A DNA stretch of 64,000 bases from Telopea speciosissima (lineage: Eukaryota; Streptophyta; Magnoliopsida; Proteales; Proteaceae). Made by a program: the position numbers and the translations under genes. Numbering within the stretch: the first letter of the stretch is position 1; the number at the start of each line of letters is the position of its first letter. The notes under the pieces were generated by a model. The model did no database searches and had not been told where the DNA came from. It saw only the letters and a list, made by a program, of their open reading frames with translations. Positions 13,157 through 25,725 of this stretch are shown here, piece by piece. Location: NCBI RefSeq assembly GCF_018873765.1, contig NC_057924.1:1550001-1614000 (forward strand), read 5' to 3'.

Positions 13157-14019
13157 ACTTCACAGCGAACAAAAAACAAACAGATATTGGCCTACACTTT
13201 TGAGGAGGATGGTTGCTGTTTAAATGTCAGATTTTTCATGAGAAAACCTTTCCTCTTAAACACTGGAAATGTATTGAGTAGTGACTAATCATTGGATAGA
13301 TAGATGATCACATTATAGCCAGAGACCATGAACTAGATCTGTAAATATGAGATTGAGAAGCAGAGGAGGAGAGGAGAAGAGGATGAAGGAATGAAAGGAA
13401 GCAGGTGGAGTTGGGCTCAGATGGTGACCAAGAATCTAACCGTTTTTGCTTCCATTAGAAGTGAATCATGAAAACTGACCGTTGGCCTAACTTCTCTGTT
13501 ACTTGAAAAGCGCTTCAACTTCAACTGCATTTTCACCAAATCAAAAAGAAAAAATATAAAATCAAAACTACAAAATCTGCGAAAATAACCAGATTTTCTG
13601 ATGCTAAGCGTTTTCATTGGAAGAGGAGTGAAGGGGACTTGCCAACTTGACACATTGCGCCGCCGGTTTGAGCCATGTGGAGTTTGATGTGATCCAATCT
13701 AGTTAACTTCAGCCGTTGACCTTCATATGATTATTTTGACTCTTTTTTAATCACGTGTAGAAATTCATATTGGATTGCTTTTTTAAACCTATAGACTAGG
13801 AATCTTGGGGCCTATTTGTGGACCAAAATTTGTGTACTTGCTTCCATTTTTTTATGGGAAAATGTTTTTGGTCCTGTGTGCCAGACACATGGTATGGGCA
13901 AAATTATCATTTTGCCCCCTAAATGGCAAAAATACTGTTCCCATGTGTCTGGACGCAGCCTACTTTGCGGCACAGAGAACATAAACCTTTTTTCTACTTT
14001 TCTTATATATCGACTTTTT
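13157..14019. other. Upstream region of the RING gene
   Basis: Contains the promoter and leader of the RING gene, the short inverted-end repeat at 13856-13999, and otherwise no recognised feature. A 78-residue minus-strand frame at 13417-13653 has no recognisable domain and was not called. Confidence 0.5.
13856..13999. repeat. Dispersed repeat family B, inverted-end copy
   Basis: Begins GGGAAAATGTTTTTGGTCC and ends with the complement of AGGTTTATGTTCTCTGTGCC, so the ends are loosely inverted. The core CCCATGTGTCTGG recurs in a second copy at 51885-52040, which also holds GGGAAAAATGTTCTCTG. No coding capacity; probably a MITE-like family. Confidence 0.45.
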
Positions 14020-14230
14020 ATTTTTTATTTTTTTTTTGGGGGTAAAAAGGAAGTTTATTCAAAAGGAGACTATGTCCAAGCCAAGGCATAGCATTACAAA
14101 GTTGGAGGAGCAAAGGAATGGAATATTGAGGCCACACTGTCTAACACGGAACGAACAGACCTCTCCCAGAAAGGGAGTCATCAACATCGTTGGCTACCCT
14201 TGAAACATGAACGAAAAAACAATACATAGG
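14020..14230 (-). mobile_element. L1-type LINE 3' tail
   Basis: On the minus strand this reads as the end of a plant L1: GAATAAACTTCCTTTTTACC followed by C- and A-runs. The upstream part has no long frame. Only the extreme 3' end is present, as usual for 5'-truncated insertions. The boundary at 14230 is approximate. Confidence 0.55.
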
Positions 14231-15819
14231 ATGATCAACCTAGTGTTGTATTGGTCGACCTATATATTGGATAATAGGCCTCTAAATATTTAGATAAAAA
14301 AATAAAATCATTTTCATTTTCACAACTTTCAATTCTTTTATCACCCTTCATCAAACATTGTTAGATTTCTTTTGGATGGAAAAACATTGATAAATTTGAT
14401 AAGGGACAATTGTATAAACTACTTTAAACTTTTGTCATTTTTTATATATATTTTTTCCTATGAACTTATTTTATTTTATTTTTTAAATCAAAAGAATTTA
14501 ATTGCAAAAAAAAAATTTAGCAACCGAATTCTAAATTATTTCAAGATAGTTATAAATCATATCAGCTAATTATTACAAAAGGTTCAATTTTAATTTTTAT
14601 TTAATTTCACTTTCATTCTCTTATATTTCCTTGCAACCATAGAGAGTTTTAATGGGCATATTTATTTGTATGTTGTTCTTCCTTTCCTTTGTGGGCCACC
14701 TAGAATATTGGAAGGAAACCAAAAATATAATGAAGTTGGCCATGTGGTGAGATAAAGCTATCAAATTCATTCTAATTCCAAATCTTAATAAAGGGCTCTT
14801 AAATGAAAAGAAGTGTGGCTAACAATACAAGGAAGGAAGGATACCAATACATAGGTAATGGCATCAAAATCTAGCACAATTGGGACTAACCGATCAGATT
14901 AGGACTAACCAACCATTTAATAAGTGACCCAGTCTTAGTTTGAGGGTTTAAAACCGATTGCTTAATCGATTGATCTTAGTTCAACTTGGCTAGGCCGACC
15001 GGACAAGCCAATCAAATAAGAACGAACATACAAACCCGTTCGATTAAGGATCAATTAATGTATTTTGTGCAAAAATATAAACTAAAGGTTGATTAACAAG
15101 TTGGTCAATTGGTTCTTAAATTGAATATAACCCAATTGAGTTTGGCACTAGCTAATTTAGATCGTGTCTTCTCTATCTAATGGTTGGAATTATTTTATCA
15201 TCTTTCATCGAACATTGTTGATTTCTATTCGATGAAAATAAATAAATAAATAAACATTGCTAATTGTTTCGAAGATTCAAATTCAAATTTGAATCTTATC
15301 AACGGAATTGCATGTTGACTTATTCCATGCACGGTTCTGACCATCTCTCCTCTTCCTATTCTCTCTCTTGGTGATGTTGTATAGAGTAGTTCAGATATAC
15401 TCAAACTCTATCCTCTTTTTGAATTTCAAATTCATTATGTAAAACACAAGATGTGCGGGTGAATTCTTATCCAGATTAAGAGAACAAAATAAAATTTATT
15501 GATTTGGATTTTATCCTTTCAAGTTTCAAGCCTATATTTTATACTTCAATATTCCATGATCAAATTACTTAACAAAATTATTGGCTACACTAGGAAAAAT
15601 GAGTCAAATGCTTAAATGCCATTTTTTAAGTTTGTATTCTCTATTTGTTTTGACATAAAATGCCTCGATCAAGGTAAAAAGGGGGGAAAAATTCAATATT
15701 TACTTACTATATAATACTTTATAGCTTTGAAAATGTTCTACCCAAAAAAAAATTTGTGAAAAAGGTATTGACGCGTCAATTTAGGAACCTTTCCTATGCA
15801 ACCTGCCGCGTGGAAAAAT
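14231..15819. other. AT-rich intergenic stretch
   Basis: No gene, repeat boundary or RNA gene could be supported in these 1.6 kb. Confidence 0.6.
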
Positions 15820-17046
15820 GATGAGGTTAGGGGTGCAAGTTTGGCCCTGGAGGCACGAGCCTGCCTTGGTCCGCCCTAAGCCCGAACAGGACCTTTGTTG
15901 AGATATATTTAGGGCTGTAAACGGCTCGAATTCGGGTCGGATTCACTACTATCCGAATCCGAATCAGTTTAACAAATACACTATCCGAATTCGATCCGAT
16001 ATCCGACGGATATTTAAATGGTATTACCGTATCCGAATCCGAGAGTTTATCGGATATCCAGATACTATCCGATCCGATAAACTATCCGATTCATGAACAA
16101 TTAAACTTATGGATTTCCAACTCTGATTACCGATTTCCGACTCCGATTGCCTATTTTATTAAGCTGGTCTATTCTTAGAAATGTGTTATTTTGTTCTTTA
16201 AATTGGATTATCATTAGATTAATGGAAAGATTGATCCTGTTATCTTCAAATCAAACTTCAAAATGAAGTTTTTTACACCATTGTCATCTGAAAACTATAC
16301 CCATGGTAAATAGTAATACTTTTCACCAAATGTAGGTAATAAAGCTCAAAATGACAATAGTGTAGATTGAACCTGTGATTTTCAAATCAAACCCCAAAAT
16401 GAAGCTCTTCATGGGTTTAACAAATCCTTAAGCATGAGTTCAACGTAAAAAACTAGCAAACACTTATTCAAAGACAAACACCATAATATTTTGCAATTCT
16501 AAACTAAACTATCGGAAATAAACGATTACACTAGTACACTTCTAAATAGGATTACACATATAGATACTCTGCAAGCTTGTCATTAGTTTGTGCTTCAAAC
16601 AACGAAGCTCCATTGATAACAACTCCAACCAATGTGAAAATTGGAAACCATCTGCCTGCAATAGAAATACGACAAGCCTTAGCAAATGATCTTTTCTACT
16701 TGATTCACAATCTATTAATAAACATTTATTAAATGATAAGAACAATATCTATAAGTTACTTTGAGAAATGAGCCCATTGATTCTTAGTAGCAACCCATCA
16801 CCACAATAAGTTACTTGCTATAAATAAGATCAAAGGTTACCACTTACCAGTAGTAGAAATAACACCAATAACTAACACCTTGGTAGTCATGCTCATACAT
16901 CCACAGTGGAATCTTATCCATTAAATATAACAAAAATTGCCCAAAATAGTAAGAAAACAATAAGTTTATACCATGTACATTATAAATATTAGAAGAGATA
17001 AAATTATATTTCCACAAAAAAAAAAAAAGAGATAAAATTATTGACT

Positions 17047-17299
17047 TTATAAATACTTACCAGCTTTAATTGATGGCAACCAATCTCTCAAGCAAATTAA
17101 AGCTTCAACCACTTCCGAAAGTAACGATGAGCGAGATTCAGTAATATATCTACCTCCAATACTAAAGGCAGATTCTGACACAACTGATGAAGCTGGAACT
17201 GCCAAGATATCACGAGCCATTCTAGAAAGGATTGGAAACTTGGGACCATTGGTTCTCCACCAATGTAAAATATCAAAGCAAGAATCATTGTCCACCTCA
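17047..17299 (-). pseudogene. hAT transposase C-terminal dimerisation domain
   Basis: The minus-strand frame carries the hAT C-terminal signature: HWWRTNGPKFPILSRMARD, LAVPASSVVSESAFSIGGR and ALICLRDWL, then a stop. This is the part that dimerises transposase. A splice acceptor (CTGAG before GTGGACAATG) lies at the start of the exon at 17299, so it may be a terminal exon. The zinc-finger (BED) and catalytic DDE exons expected upstream (17300-19900) were not recognised. It is most likely a remnant. Confidence 0.85.
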
Positions 17300-19730
17300 G
17301 ACAATTATCAAGTATCAACAAATAATTTAAAAAAAATAGTAGCATTGTCAAATATCTACTACAAATACACATATTAGAACATAATTACAAAACTAAAACT
17401 CTAAAACCGAAATATTCAACCAAATATATCTTCAAAACCAATATTAACCCACAACTACTTTTAGAAATTTAATAAGGAAAGTAGCCTACCTCTTAGAGAA
17501 ACCCACACTCCCACTTTTTTGGGCACTTCCAAGTTCCAATCCTTGCTCCTAGCTCAAGTCTTCGAAAACTCAATCTTGAATCAAGATTGTTTAACCTAAA
17601 AACAATCGAGGGAAGAGAGAAAAATTAAACAAGATGTACTGAGGATCTATAGAGGAAATTCATGTCTCTCACATGGATTTAAACATGTACCTATGCTTCA
17701 ATTAGCAATTACTCCAAAAATTCACAAGGCTCAAGAATAATAAAAAATGCACATAAACAAATAGCAAAGCCTACTTGAGGTAAGTTGAATAAATTACTAA
17801 ATGTGGACAACTTAATTGCAAGATATCATCTCATTAAATGTACATGAGTGCTATTCGAGGGAGACCACTATAATTCCGGATAAGGGCAACCATCTAAATA
17901 GAGACTAACATCAACTTATCACTCAATTGACCAAGACTTGGAGAAAAAGAAAATGTAAATAATAATGCACAGCAAGAGACAACATGATAGAACAAATTAG
18001 AATGATAATTGTGCTTATGAAATGAAACAAATGGCATTTACAATAGTTAATGCAAAAGACAAATGTCAGGTCTAGGCAGGGCTAATCAAGTGAGATTAGA
18101 TCTGTAATCCATTTTATACTAGTTGCATTTAGATCTGTAATGGAGATTAGATTCCCTATACTTGTATACCAATTATCCTAATTAGTTCCTTTACATTAAC
18201 CAAAAGACAGCATCAAAGAATAGTGAGAATTGAGAAAACATTTGATCATATTATAACCTTCCATAGAATTACAAATTATCTAAAAACATAAACCAAAGGA
18301 AAGAAGATAAGAAAAACAGAGTATACCAACAGAGGACTTCATTGACCATTAAGCAATCTTCCCAAGAGAGGTCTATGAAGTATAGCCATGAAGGCCAAGA
18401 CCCATGTAGGACTTGTCGGTACACTTCAAAGGAGATGGAGTGACCTGCATGAACAAATAATTAATTCAACAGGACACCTCTTGGATTGGGCTTTACCTAA
18501 AACACAACCATCTTTTACATTAATTGTCCTTCAAGTTGATCTTTTATGTATAGTTATCCATGTTTTTACATCCACTTAAACTCAAACAGCTCTTAGGATT
18601 GTTAAAATAATCCACATTGCATTAATATTTTGGGTTACCAAATCCTAGAGTTAGAACTTAAGGTAGTCTGAATTGAAGGCACAATTTGGCAGCCGCACAG
18701 TTAGTAGCAACTGAACATTTAACATTGGGTACACAACTAATCTAAACTTCACCTCATATTACATTCTAAAGATTTTAGGACTTATTACAGTCAACATCCA
18801 TGTAGCATTTTCAACTTCATGAGGATTGGAATTGACATATCGATGGTTGAAGGTGTACGCACCGTCCATGTCAACCTTATGATCATCCTTGAAATGTGCA
18901 ACAAATATTGGGTAAACACCTTATGTTACTAAGTTCATGGGAACAAGATTCTGCACTAACCATTCCAGTTATGCAGATCTTTGAGAAAGGTCATGGATAG
19001 GGGTGGAAATCCATGGTGTGACTGACCAACACTTTACCAAAGAACAATGGCAAAGTTGTTAATGCAAGGAAAAACTTGTACACACAAAGTCCAAACCAAT
19101 TTCAGCCCATGTTCATGAAGTAAGAGATTATGCCAATCATAATATGTGACCTTTCAAACCTGTTGAGACCAATTAGATGGTTCTGGAGACCAGTTCATCC
19201 AATCCCTTTCAAGGATTCATGCCGTCTGTAAACTACCTTACTATGCAATTATGCAACTCCAAGGCTCGCAGACCTGATGGGTCCAATTTTCAAACTCATT
19301 TGGGGTTTAATCAAGCAAAAGAAATTGAATGAGACAAGAGCTTAAAGTGTTCAAAGCCTCAAACTAAACACATGAAACCAAGAGCTGAGAGCCTGAATCA
19401 AAGTGTAAACATCTATCACTGCAAAAACAAACCCACAAAAATGGAAAGTTGTAAAGTATAAATTTCAGTATATCTTCCCCAAATGGGATTCTTCAGTTTA
19501 TTGCCTAGCACAACACCAAACCAAAGATACTTGCGAGAGACAGAACCAAGAGAGAGATACGGAAGAAAAAGAAGAATCGTATACCTAATTAGTCCAAAGC
19601 AAGAGTCGAGGGGGTTGTGCGAATGCCATTGCCGTTGCCGTTGCCGTCGCCACTGCCGCTAAGAGCCGAAAATCAAGAGTGAGTGACTAACCTTGAAGCT
19701 TGAGGGTTGAGTGCAGGTTGCCGGCGCCGT

Positions 19731-19777
19731 TGAGAGCTTGAGAGCTTGAGAGCTTGAGAGCTTGAGCGCTTGAGTGT
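19731..19777. repeat. Minisatellite, 10-bp unit
   Basis: About five tandem copies of GAGCTTGAGA lie inside the hAT element near its transposase-upstream end. A GCCGTTGCC-type triplet run lies just left, at about 19625-19660. Confidence 0.85.
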
Positions 19778-20564
19778 TGAAATTCTGAGACTTGAATCGA
19801 GAGTGAAAGAGGGAGAAAGGGATTCAAGAGAATAGGAAGCCCTAATTAGGTTAAGACTTAAGAATGATATTATGAAAATAACCTTATAAAATATACATAA
19901 TAAAGGCAATACAGTAATATTGATATTTATTTATAAAAAATATTAAAAAACCATAATTTACAATCGGATAATAAATTATCTAATTATTATCCGACTCCGA
20001 ATCCGATTAGCTTTCGGACGGATTCGGATATTTTTCAGAAACCAAAATTTCGGATTCGGAACCTCTTAAACGGATTCGAACTCGGATCGGATTCGGATTT
20101 TCGGCTATCCATTTACAGCCCTAGATATATTGGCCTTGAGGAGGGTGGGTAAGGGTTGGGAATTTCTAGCCCTGAGTCAATGTCAGGCCGGGCCAAAGTT
20201 TAGGCATCAAGTAGAGCCCGGCCCAACCCAACCCGACACTGTCTTCTTCTTCATGTTGTATCTTTTCTTTTCTTTTCCGTCTTCTTCTTCTTCCTAGCCT
20301 GGCCTTTCTTATTTCTTCTTATTTCTTCTTCTTCCTCTTCCTCCCAACCTGGCCTACCCATGCATCTCCCTTCCACCTCATGGTTAGGGCCAATCAGGGT
20401 CAGCCTGGCCCGACCCTACGGGTGGCCTAGTGGATCAGTGTTGGATTTTTCTAGCCCTGAGTCAGGACCAGGCCAGGCTTGGGCTCATCTAAGGGTACTC
20501 AGGGTTGTGCTGAGGTTTTAAAAGGCCCGGCCCAACCCAACCCTTTTGCAGCCCCATATATGGT

Positions 20565-20846
20565 TATTCTAACTATTGAATAGATAGATCATGATCTAGA
20601 CTAGCCACTTGTCAAATTTCCGAGTCTTGTTCAATCGAATACCCTCCCATGTACTAGCAAGCATTTATGTCCATGGAGACCTACGTTACTAACAAATACT
20701 ATCGACTCTCTCATGGCCTTAGATTTCCAAAGTTTATGTTTTATCATATGGAGAATTCCCATTGGGCCAAATTTTGACTTGCGTCTAGGAGATCTAGGAG
20801 TCCATCCACAAAATTTGGACCGCATATGATATGCCACACGGTAGTT
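20565..20846. other. Intergenic spacer
   Basis: Nothing recognised between the nested hAT-like element and the LINE 3' end. Confidence 0.5.
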
Positions 20847-21720
20847 ATTTTTTAAGGTAAAAACGATTTCATTGATCTGAAGAACTTGTTACAGCCAAAG
20901 AGTCCAAAGTACATAACTCTTGAATCCAAAGAGTGGAAATAGACCACAAAATCTCACATGTAAGAGACAGGGCCTTCCGAGCTAAGGAGTCAGCAGTGCT
21001 GTTAGTCTCCCTACAAGTGTGTGAGATCAAGTATTCCACGAAGTATGACACGAGTTGGCGAATATCTAGTTCTGCCACACTTGGGCTGGGCTTCTGCTGG
21101 TTTTGGATGAGGAGGACCAGCTCAATGCAGTCCGACTCCACTTGGACCCTGTCGATACACTCATCGAGCGCATGAAGGAGGGCTGCCTGCAACGCAAGGG
21201 CCTTCCCAACCAGAATTGACTGGAATTTAGCGGATATAGAGACTGCACGAGTACACGAGCCTTGTTCGTCCCTTATGATAAATCCCAATCCTCCATAATA
21301 TGTACCTGGCTTAAGTGAGGCGTCGCTGTTCAGCTTGTGGAACCTACCCGGTGGGGGGCACCATCCCACACTTTGCTGCCTTTGGACCAAGGAGGGAGAA
21401 GGAGCCTTCGTTCGTAGAGAAACTTGGGTAAATTCAGCATGAGTGGCTGCTGTAACCACCTCATCCAGGGACCAAACTTTCTTCTTAAAAATGAGGTCAT
21501 TACGGGCTAGCCATAAAAACCAAGCGATGAAAGAGGCAAGACTTATGACTTCCTTGTTAGCTCTCCTATTCCCTGGCACAATCGAACTCCAAGACTTGAT
21601 CCATAAGTGGAAATATGCCTGGTCAATAACTACCGAGTGGCAAGGCTTATGGCTTCAAAATATGAATCTCACGGAACTACTTTATGTCCTTCAACACAAC
21701 TGATTCCAGCTGCTACTCTA
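20847..21720 (-). mobile_element. L1-type LINE 3' part with RNase H domain
   Basis: The 236-residue minus-strand frame at 20869-21579 is the C-terminal end of a plant L1 ORF2. FIAWFLWLARNDLIF is the usual lead-in. An RNase H-like domain follows: GRFHKLNSDAS with the first acidic residue, GGLGFIIRD, then QVESDCIELV, then ETNSTADSLARKA. The 3' end reads ATGAAATCGTTTTTACC followed by an A-run at 20847-20852. The reverse transcriptase and endonuclease parts are absent, so the copy is 5'-truncated; its right edge is approximate. The open frame implies a rather young insertion. Confidence 0.85.
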
Positions 21721-22099
21721 TTAATAACTATTTGTTAAGGAATGGGACAATTGAACTTCTTGAAAACATCACAGTAGTTACAATATGAATATCTCAAACT
21801 GGCCAAGTACAGAAAGATGCTTATATATTTAAACAATGAATACAAGGAAATGTACAATTCGTTTATAGCAGTATAGCACAAACAAAAATTACAGCAATAT
21901 GACCCCCCAAAAAAAATCCTAATTGAAACTAATAGGAAATTTAATTATGAGAAAAAATGAATAAATACATGCCTAGGTGTACAGGAAAGGGCAATGAGAT
22001 CAGTTCCTGTATAGAACCTCACATCAACAAGTTACTCTTTGTCAGGAGGCCAAAAGCATTAGAACTGGGATCAACAGCCCATATCTACATAAGGAATGC
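21721..22099. other. 3' flank of the TMEM245-like gene
   Basis: No separate gene. It probably contains the 3' UTR of the minus-strand membrane-protein gene and the unresolved 5' edge of the neighbouring LINE. Confidence 0.5.
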
Positions 22100-25000
22100 C
22101 TACTCTGCATTTTCCTTGGATTCTGTCAGAACAAATTCTGCATATAAATCTTTTAGAGCAATCACAACTGTTGTTATTAATGGACCCAAAATGGCACCCT
22201 GTGGAACAGTATAGAAGACCCAATACCAACATCAGTTACACCATTTGAATCAAATAACACAAGTTAGTTACCAATAAATTTCAATAACTGATTCCACAGA
22301 ACATCAATGGACTAGGTAATCTGTACGAGGAAGAAAATTACTCTCCTTGGTTAAACAAAATTGTGCTCATGGTTGGTGCATAATCAAGAAAGTTCCTCAA
22401 AGTACCTTTGCAAGGAACACAATTGTATTTAAACAAAAAAAAAAAAAAAACATGTTGCAGGCCCATTTTGGAAGAGTAACTTCTATGATTGGTTTCACTT
22501 ATGGTTCCATGATGTGAATGGTGGTACTTGATCAACTTTATGGGGAAGAAGAATGGATTTAAAAGGTTCGTTACACCATAATACCATTTCCAGCAAAGAA
22601 ACACACTTGCAATGAAATATATAGAGGCTGCATTGCAGACCATTATTGAAGAGTAACCCTAGTATTTTACCCTCTTCTTTATTTATTTATTTATTTTTTT
22701 ATTATTATTATTTTATTTTATTTTATTTTTTTTTTTGGGGGGGGGGGGGGTGTCGTAAACACATACCAACGAATCTAGTAGTTATATTATTTATCCTAAA
22801 CATTGGACTACAAAGCTACTCTTTCTTGATTAGAATGGTGGTTTAATACCTGATAAACTGTATCAGATTTGAGACACAAGATAACAATGTATAAAGGCGA
22901 CTTTGTGGTTGACACATTAATACAGCTCCCTATACTAAATTACTACCACTGCAATTAAATAAACAGAGCTACAATACAGGGCGCAATTGAAAAGAGTAAT
23001 TTTATGTGTGTTCCACAACAGCGGTTTTCAAGACTACTAGTCATATTATAGGAGAATGGATGAACTATATGCAAACAAAATGGTTGAATTCCTTTTTCTA
23101 ATTCTTCAAATGGGTAGCCTTCCATGTAAAGCATAATTATATTAGAAGCAGGAAAGCAGGCAAGTATTTTCATTGTTCGGAAAAGATGGGCCTTAATGCT
23201 TTTCTGGCTACATATACAAGAAGCTGCTTATGAAGTGTACCCTCAAGTTTTTAGCTTTCAATTATCTCCCAGGACCGAGTTTCTCTGTACCTATGGAGAA
23301 GAAGGAATCCCTACATCCCCTTCCATCAATTAGGGAAGGGTAACTTCGACTTCATCAATATTGGTGGGAGTGTAATGATGACCCAAGAGTACAATCACAT
23401 GGCCATATCACCAATAAAAAAGGGTGTACCCAATGCACGAGGCTCCCGCAACTGCGGGGTCTGGGGAGGGTCATAGTGTACGCAGCCTTACCCCTGCTTT
23501 CGCAGAGAGGGTCATATCATGAATGGGGAAGAGATTTCTCTTCTCCACAACCACAAGTGAAGGAAAGCTTAGCCCTATCTCTCCTATTATTGGTGCCTGC
23601 ACTCCAATTTCTGTGTCTATTAACCAAAAGTAGACGACACATGCATTTCCATGTACATACAATCCTGGAAAGGAATAACCTACTAACTATTGATTAGATT
23701 AGTGTTTAGAGGGCATGTAAAATTTGAACAAAGCTCACTCAAATGAGAAATTCAGGATACCAGTAACAGCATACTAAGCAAGATGAACCATTGTGAACTG
23801 AGAAATTGAAGCATGAGGAAGAAGATTATTACCTCCAGTGCAGATGGGCTTAAAGCAATTCCACCAATAATGCTAAGGCCAGTAAGGTATGCACTGTAAC
23901 CAGGTATATCCTCCTGAATTACGGTTGCTCCATAATCCATGAGAGCAAGGTGAATCAGGGACAATGTGATGGCCATTATGTATCTACCTTCCATCACCAA
24001 CTGTGCAGCCGCAGGGATAGTTGAAAGCCAAGGAGGCAAGATTGGCAGCAGAGGACTAATGAAGGCAAGACCAGTTGACATGTACAAGAAATGTATGGAG
24101 TAGAATCTAAATAAGAGCCACGTGAAGCAACCCTGATAGAAAGCGATTTTTGCAGTAGCTAAAAGAACACCTGAAATAGCATTGTTGAGGACTTCCACGC
24201 ATCGAATTCTAGTAGACCTCGAAATTGGAAGCATACCCATTACTTGTTCTGTTACCCCACCAGACTCCGATGTGATGAGATAATACAATACCCAAAAGAA
24301 AACCATGGACTGAGACACAAAGTTGAGAAGACCTACTGCACCAGATATGATGGAGTTACCAATGGAGAACATGAGGCTTGCACTTCCACCTAAAAGAGAT
24401 TTACTACTGGCAAAGACACGTTTGAGCACATCGATCCCTTGGAAAGCAAAAGCTTTAGACTTCTCGACCAAATCCTCCCTAGTAATAAGTAATTCCCTGA
24501 AAAGTTCGTCGAGCTCTGTATAAATCAGTCCCCATTCTCTGTTTGAAATCCGCTTTCTCAGACTCACTAGCTTCTGAGCAATGGGGGAAGGATTCATCAA
24601 AGCCGTGGAAGGCTCTGAGGGATCAACCTTTTGGGGTATAACGAAATGCTTAAACCCACCAACAAACTCTGTCAAGTTATACTGCAAGGCCAGACTATCG
24701 ATTTGTTGAGACACAGCTTCATACATCTTGGTTGTGTAGTTATCCATCATTCCAGGGACATCATTCTCATCCATCCATTTCTTAACGCCAATCCTCTCTG
24801 CATAATTGCTCTCCTCCAGATGCGATTTCAGAGATATTACAGCATCCTTACCCTCAACTCCGATTTTATAAGAGAAAAAGATAGAACCTGAAAGAAAGCC
24901 AACGATCATGCCGACAATCAACCCAACAGCCACGATAGTTTTCAACCTATTGAGAATCCCACGAGTTAGGAAAGCGCTAAGTCGGGTCCGGTGAAAGCTA

Positions 25001-25725
25001 TTGGTTTTCAGAGAAGAGACGGCGGACATGGTGGAATCGACAGTACCAGCAGAAGTGAACATGAAACCTGACACCAGAAGCGCAAGAGACCCAAAACCAC
25101 CAATCTGCTCATAAGCAATCAGGAAGACTCCAAAAGAGACGAGCCATCGTACAAGCTTGGAGAACCGATTCCTTGTCTTTGCTGGAATCTCCGCTTCTTC
25201 ACCACGGCGGCGGAGAACGATCCGGAAACAAGCGTTGCGAATATCAACAAGAGTACTAACGAACCCCCTAAAAACGGCAACGGGAACGGCGAGAACAGTT
25301 TCCGTGAGGCCTGATTTCAAGGGTTCAGACCAAAAATCGACGAGGGTACCCTGAATACCTCTGAGAGGAATGGAACAGATGACGGCCCATTGAAGGGGGC
25401 GCAGATATTCCTCGAGCAACATGCAGACGCCGTAGAGCAAGAAGGCGGAGAAAGCCATGCCAGCATGGGCCATGGCGATGTAGAGAGCGAGTCTGACCTG
25501 AGGATCACCGGAAAGGTATTTCTGATCGGAATCATCGAGGTTGGTGGTGGATGATGCCATGTTGGGCTTCTTCTTCTTCTTCTGTGAGTCGGAATCAGGT
25601 AGGGATTGAGAAGAAGGGGTAGGGTCGGGTTTACGAACGGAAGCAGATCGAAACATGTCTTGCCAGGGAAGATTGGACGCATCGGTTGGATTAGAGTTTG
25701 GATCGGAATAAGGGACCAGCTCCAT
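22100..25725 (-). CDS. TMEM245-like / AI-2E transporter family membrane protein, 2 exons
   Basis: Exon 1 (23833-25725, 631 codons) and exon 2 (22100-22198, 32 codons plus stop) join at GAG/GGT in phase 0 to give 663 residues, close in size to Arabidopsis At5g55960. The hydrophilic N-terminus has a Lys run (QKKKKKP, about residues 48-54). Several hydrophobic helices follow (for example [21 protein letters not shown] and [19 protein letters not shown]), then a soluble middle part with Asn-linked glycosylation-type sequons. The C-terminal AI-2E_transport-like half includes [20 protein letters not shown] and [19 protein letters not shown]. Exon 2 supplies [19 protein letters not shown], which completes the last helix. 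The transported substrate in plants is unknown. The 1.6-kb intron holds a truncated Au SINE and a T/G-rich microsatellite. A stop is reached only after 26 intron-coded residues if the intron is retained. Confidence 0.93.
22676..22750. repeat. T/A-rich microsatellite ending in G14
   Basis: TTTATTTATT units pass into ATT and ATTTT units, a T-run and then 14 consecutive G (22737-22750). It lies within the intron of the TMEM245-like gene. The T-to-G junction recalls the C-then-A tails of L1 elements at 14020. Confidence 0.9.
23421..23510 (-). mobile_element. Au SINE, truncated copy in intron
   Basis: Carries the Au SINE 3' half in reverse: GTACCCAATGCACGAGGCTC, GCAACTGCGGGGTCTGGGG, then GCTTTCGCAGAGAG. 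The tRNA-like head is absent. Weak similarity between CCATATCACCAAT on the left and TCATATCATGAAT on the right may be an imperfect target duplication. Confidence 0.85.

Larger units (their letters stand above)
15910..20123 (-). mobile_element. hAT transposon, 4214 bp, nested
   Basis: Terminal inverted repeats begin TAGGGCTGTAAA at both ends. A perfect 8-bp target duplication GATATATT lies at 15902-15909 and 20124-20131. Both subterminal regions (about 15930-16100 and 19960-20112) are packed with ATCCGAAT/GGATTCGG copies in both orientations, the usual arrangement of hAT transposase-binding sites. The only recognised transposase part is the C-terminal dimerisation domain at 17047-17299. The rest of the interior shows no coding exon, so the copy is probably defective. 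Clean ends and a perfect duplication suggest a fairly recent insertion. Confidence 0.9.
15828..20556. mobile_element. Non-autonomous hAT-like element, copy 2, split by a hAT
   Basis: Left end TAGGGGTGCAAGTTTGGCC at 15828 and right end TTTTGCAGCCCCA at 20556 match the ends of the copy at 9078-9483. Internal blocks (GAGATAT...TTGGCC, TTGGGAATTTCTAGCCCTGAG, TTTTAAAAGGCCCGGCCCAA) keep the same order. Without the insertion and its duplication it would be about 507 bp. The flanking 8-mers GATGAGGT and TATATGGT agree at only 5 of 8 positions, suggesting an older insertion or an imprecise right end. Confidence 0.75.

Noticed and set aside
13417-13653. 78-residue minus-strand frame upstream of the RING gene
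   Set aside because: Low-complexity and without a recognisable domain; in-phase joining to the RING gene is not supported by splice sites.
21957-22214. 85-residue plus-strand frame
   Set aside because: It overlaps exon 2 of the TMEM245-like gene in antisense and has no domain.
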